NCBI GenBank assembly: GCA_904066235.2
Contig: CAJFCV020000006.1
Location: 11,904,001 to 11,968,000, forward strand
Direction: 5' to 3'
Source of the DNA: Bursaphelenchus xylophilus
Taxonomy: Eukaryota > Nematoda > Chromadorea > Rhabditida > Aphelenchoididae
DNA length: 64,000 nucleotides
Shown here: piece by piece, positions 63,975-64,000 of the stretch
Layout: every line of letters begins with the position of its first letter
Numbering within the stretch: the stretch's first letter is position 1
Program-made: the position numbers and the translations under genes
Notes under the pieces: model-generated
Told to the model about the DNA's origin: nothing
The model's input: only the letters and a program-made list of their open reading frames with translations
Databases searched by the model: none

Positions 63975-64000
63975 GCAAAATTACAAATATTATACCTTGT

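Overview
The window looks like nuclear DNA of a rhabditid nematode, probably Caenorhabditis or a close relative. Most introns that I can resolve open with GTAAG/GTGAG and close with TTTTCAG-type acceptors. The gene set fits: a serpentine chemoreceptor, a ShKT-domain secreted protein, a GILT thiol reductase, a prominin, an aldo-keto reductase relic and tRNA-Ser genes. Dense Tc1/mariner-type and foldback repeats surround them. Nothing suggests a prokaryote or an organelle. All gene models and family names below come from reading the sequence by eye. No database search was possible.

Left part (1-10 kb): an intronless 1633-aa Helitron Rep-helicase is flanked on both sides by small spliced genes. 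Each of these encodes what looks like two RPA70-type OB folds, and both have the same promoter layout. From about 10.7 to 19.2 kb lies a gene-poor array of a composite repeat with GC-rich hairpins. An outlying copy of the same repeat sits just upstream of the Rep-helicase.

Middle part (19-42 kb): an aldo-keto reductase relic lacks two catalytic residues, is C-terminally truncated, and has a 3.6-kb intron filled with nested transposons. A ten-exon prominin homologue on the minus strand follows; its first two introns hold two foldback elements, a mariner remnant and a MITE. Next come a possible secreted-protein first exon, a 2.4-kb palindrome, a 101-aa single-pass membrane protein, a GILT homologue with a CPAS active site, a tRNA-Ser(AGA), a foldback carrying a tRNA-like module, and a 657-aa secreted protein with two ShKT domains and an Asn/Gly-rich repeat.

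Right part (42-64 kb): a seven-TM chemoreceptor of the Sra superfamily is followed by two four-TM paralogues of 163 aa each, separated by a 1.7-kb palindrome. Introns of these three genes are loaded with about 80-nt hairpins built on a TATACGAT motif. The rest is repeats: a 1.5-kb foldback, a GCACTGTGC palindrome array, several copies of one MITE, and a second tRNA-Ser(AGA).

Two themes stand out. First, one MITE family (ends CAGTCTGTCGGGAAAATAAT) sits repeatedly in short introns, in one case in an intron present in only one of two otherwise matching paralogues. Second, three unrelated-looking foldback elements each carry a tRNA-like Pol III A/B-box module in both arms, always pointing toward the centre of the palindrome.
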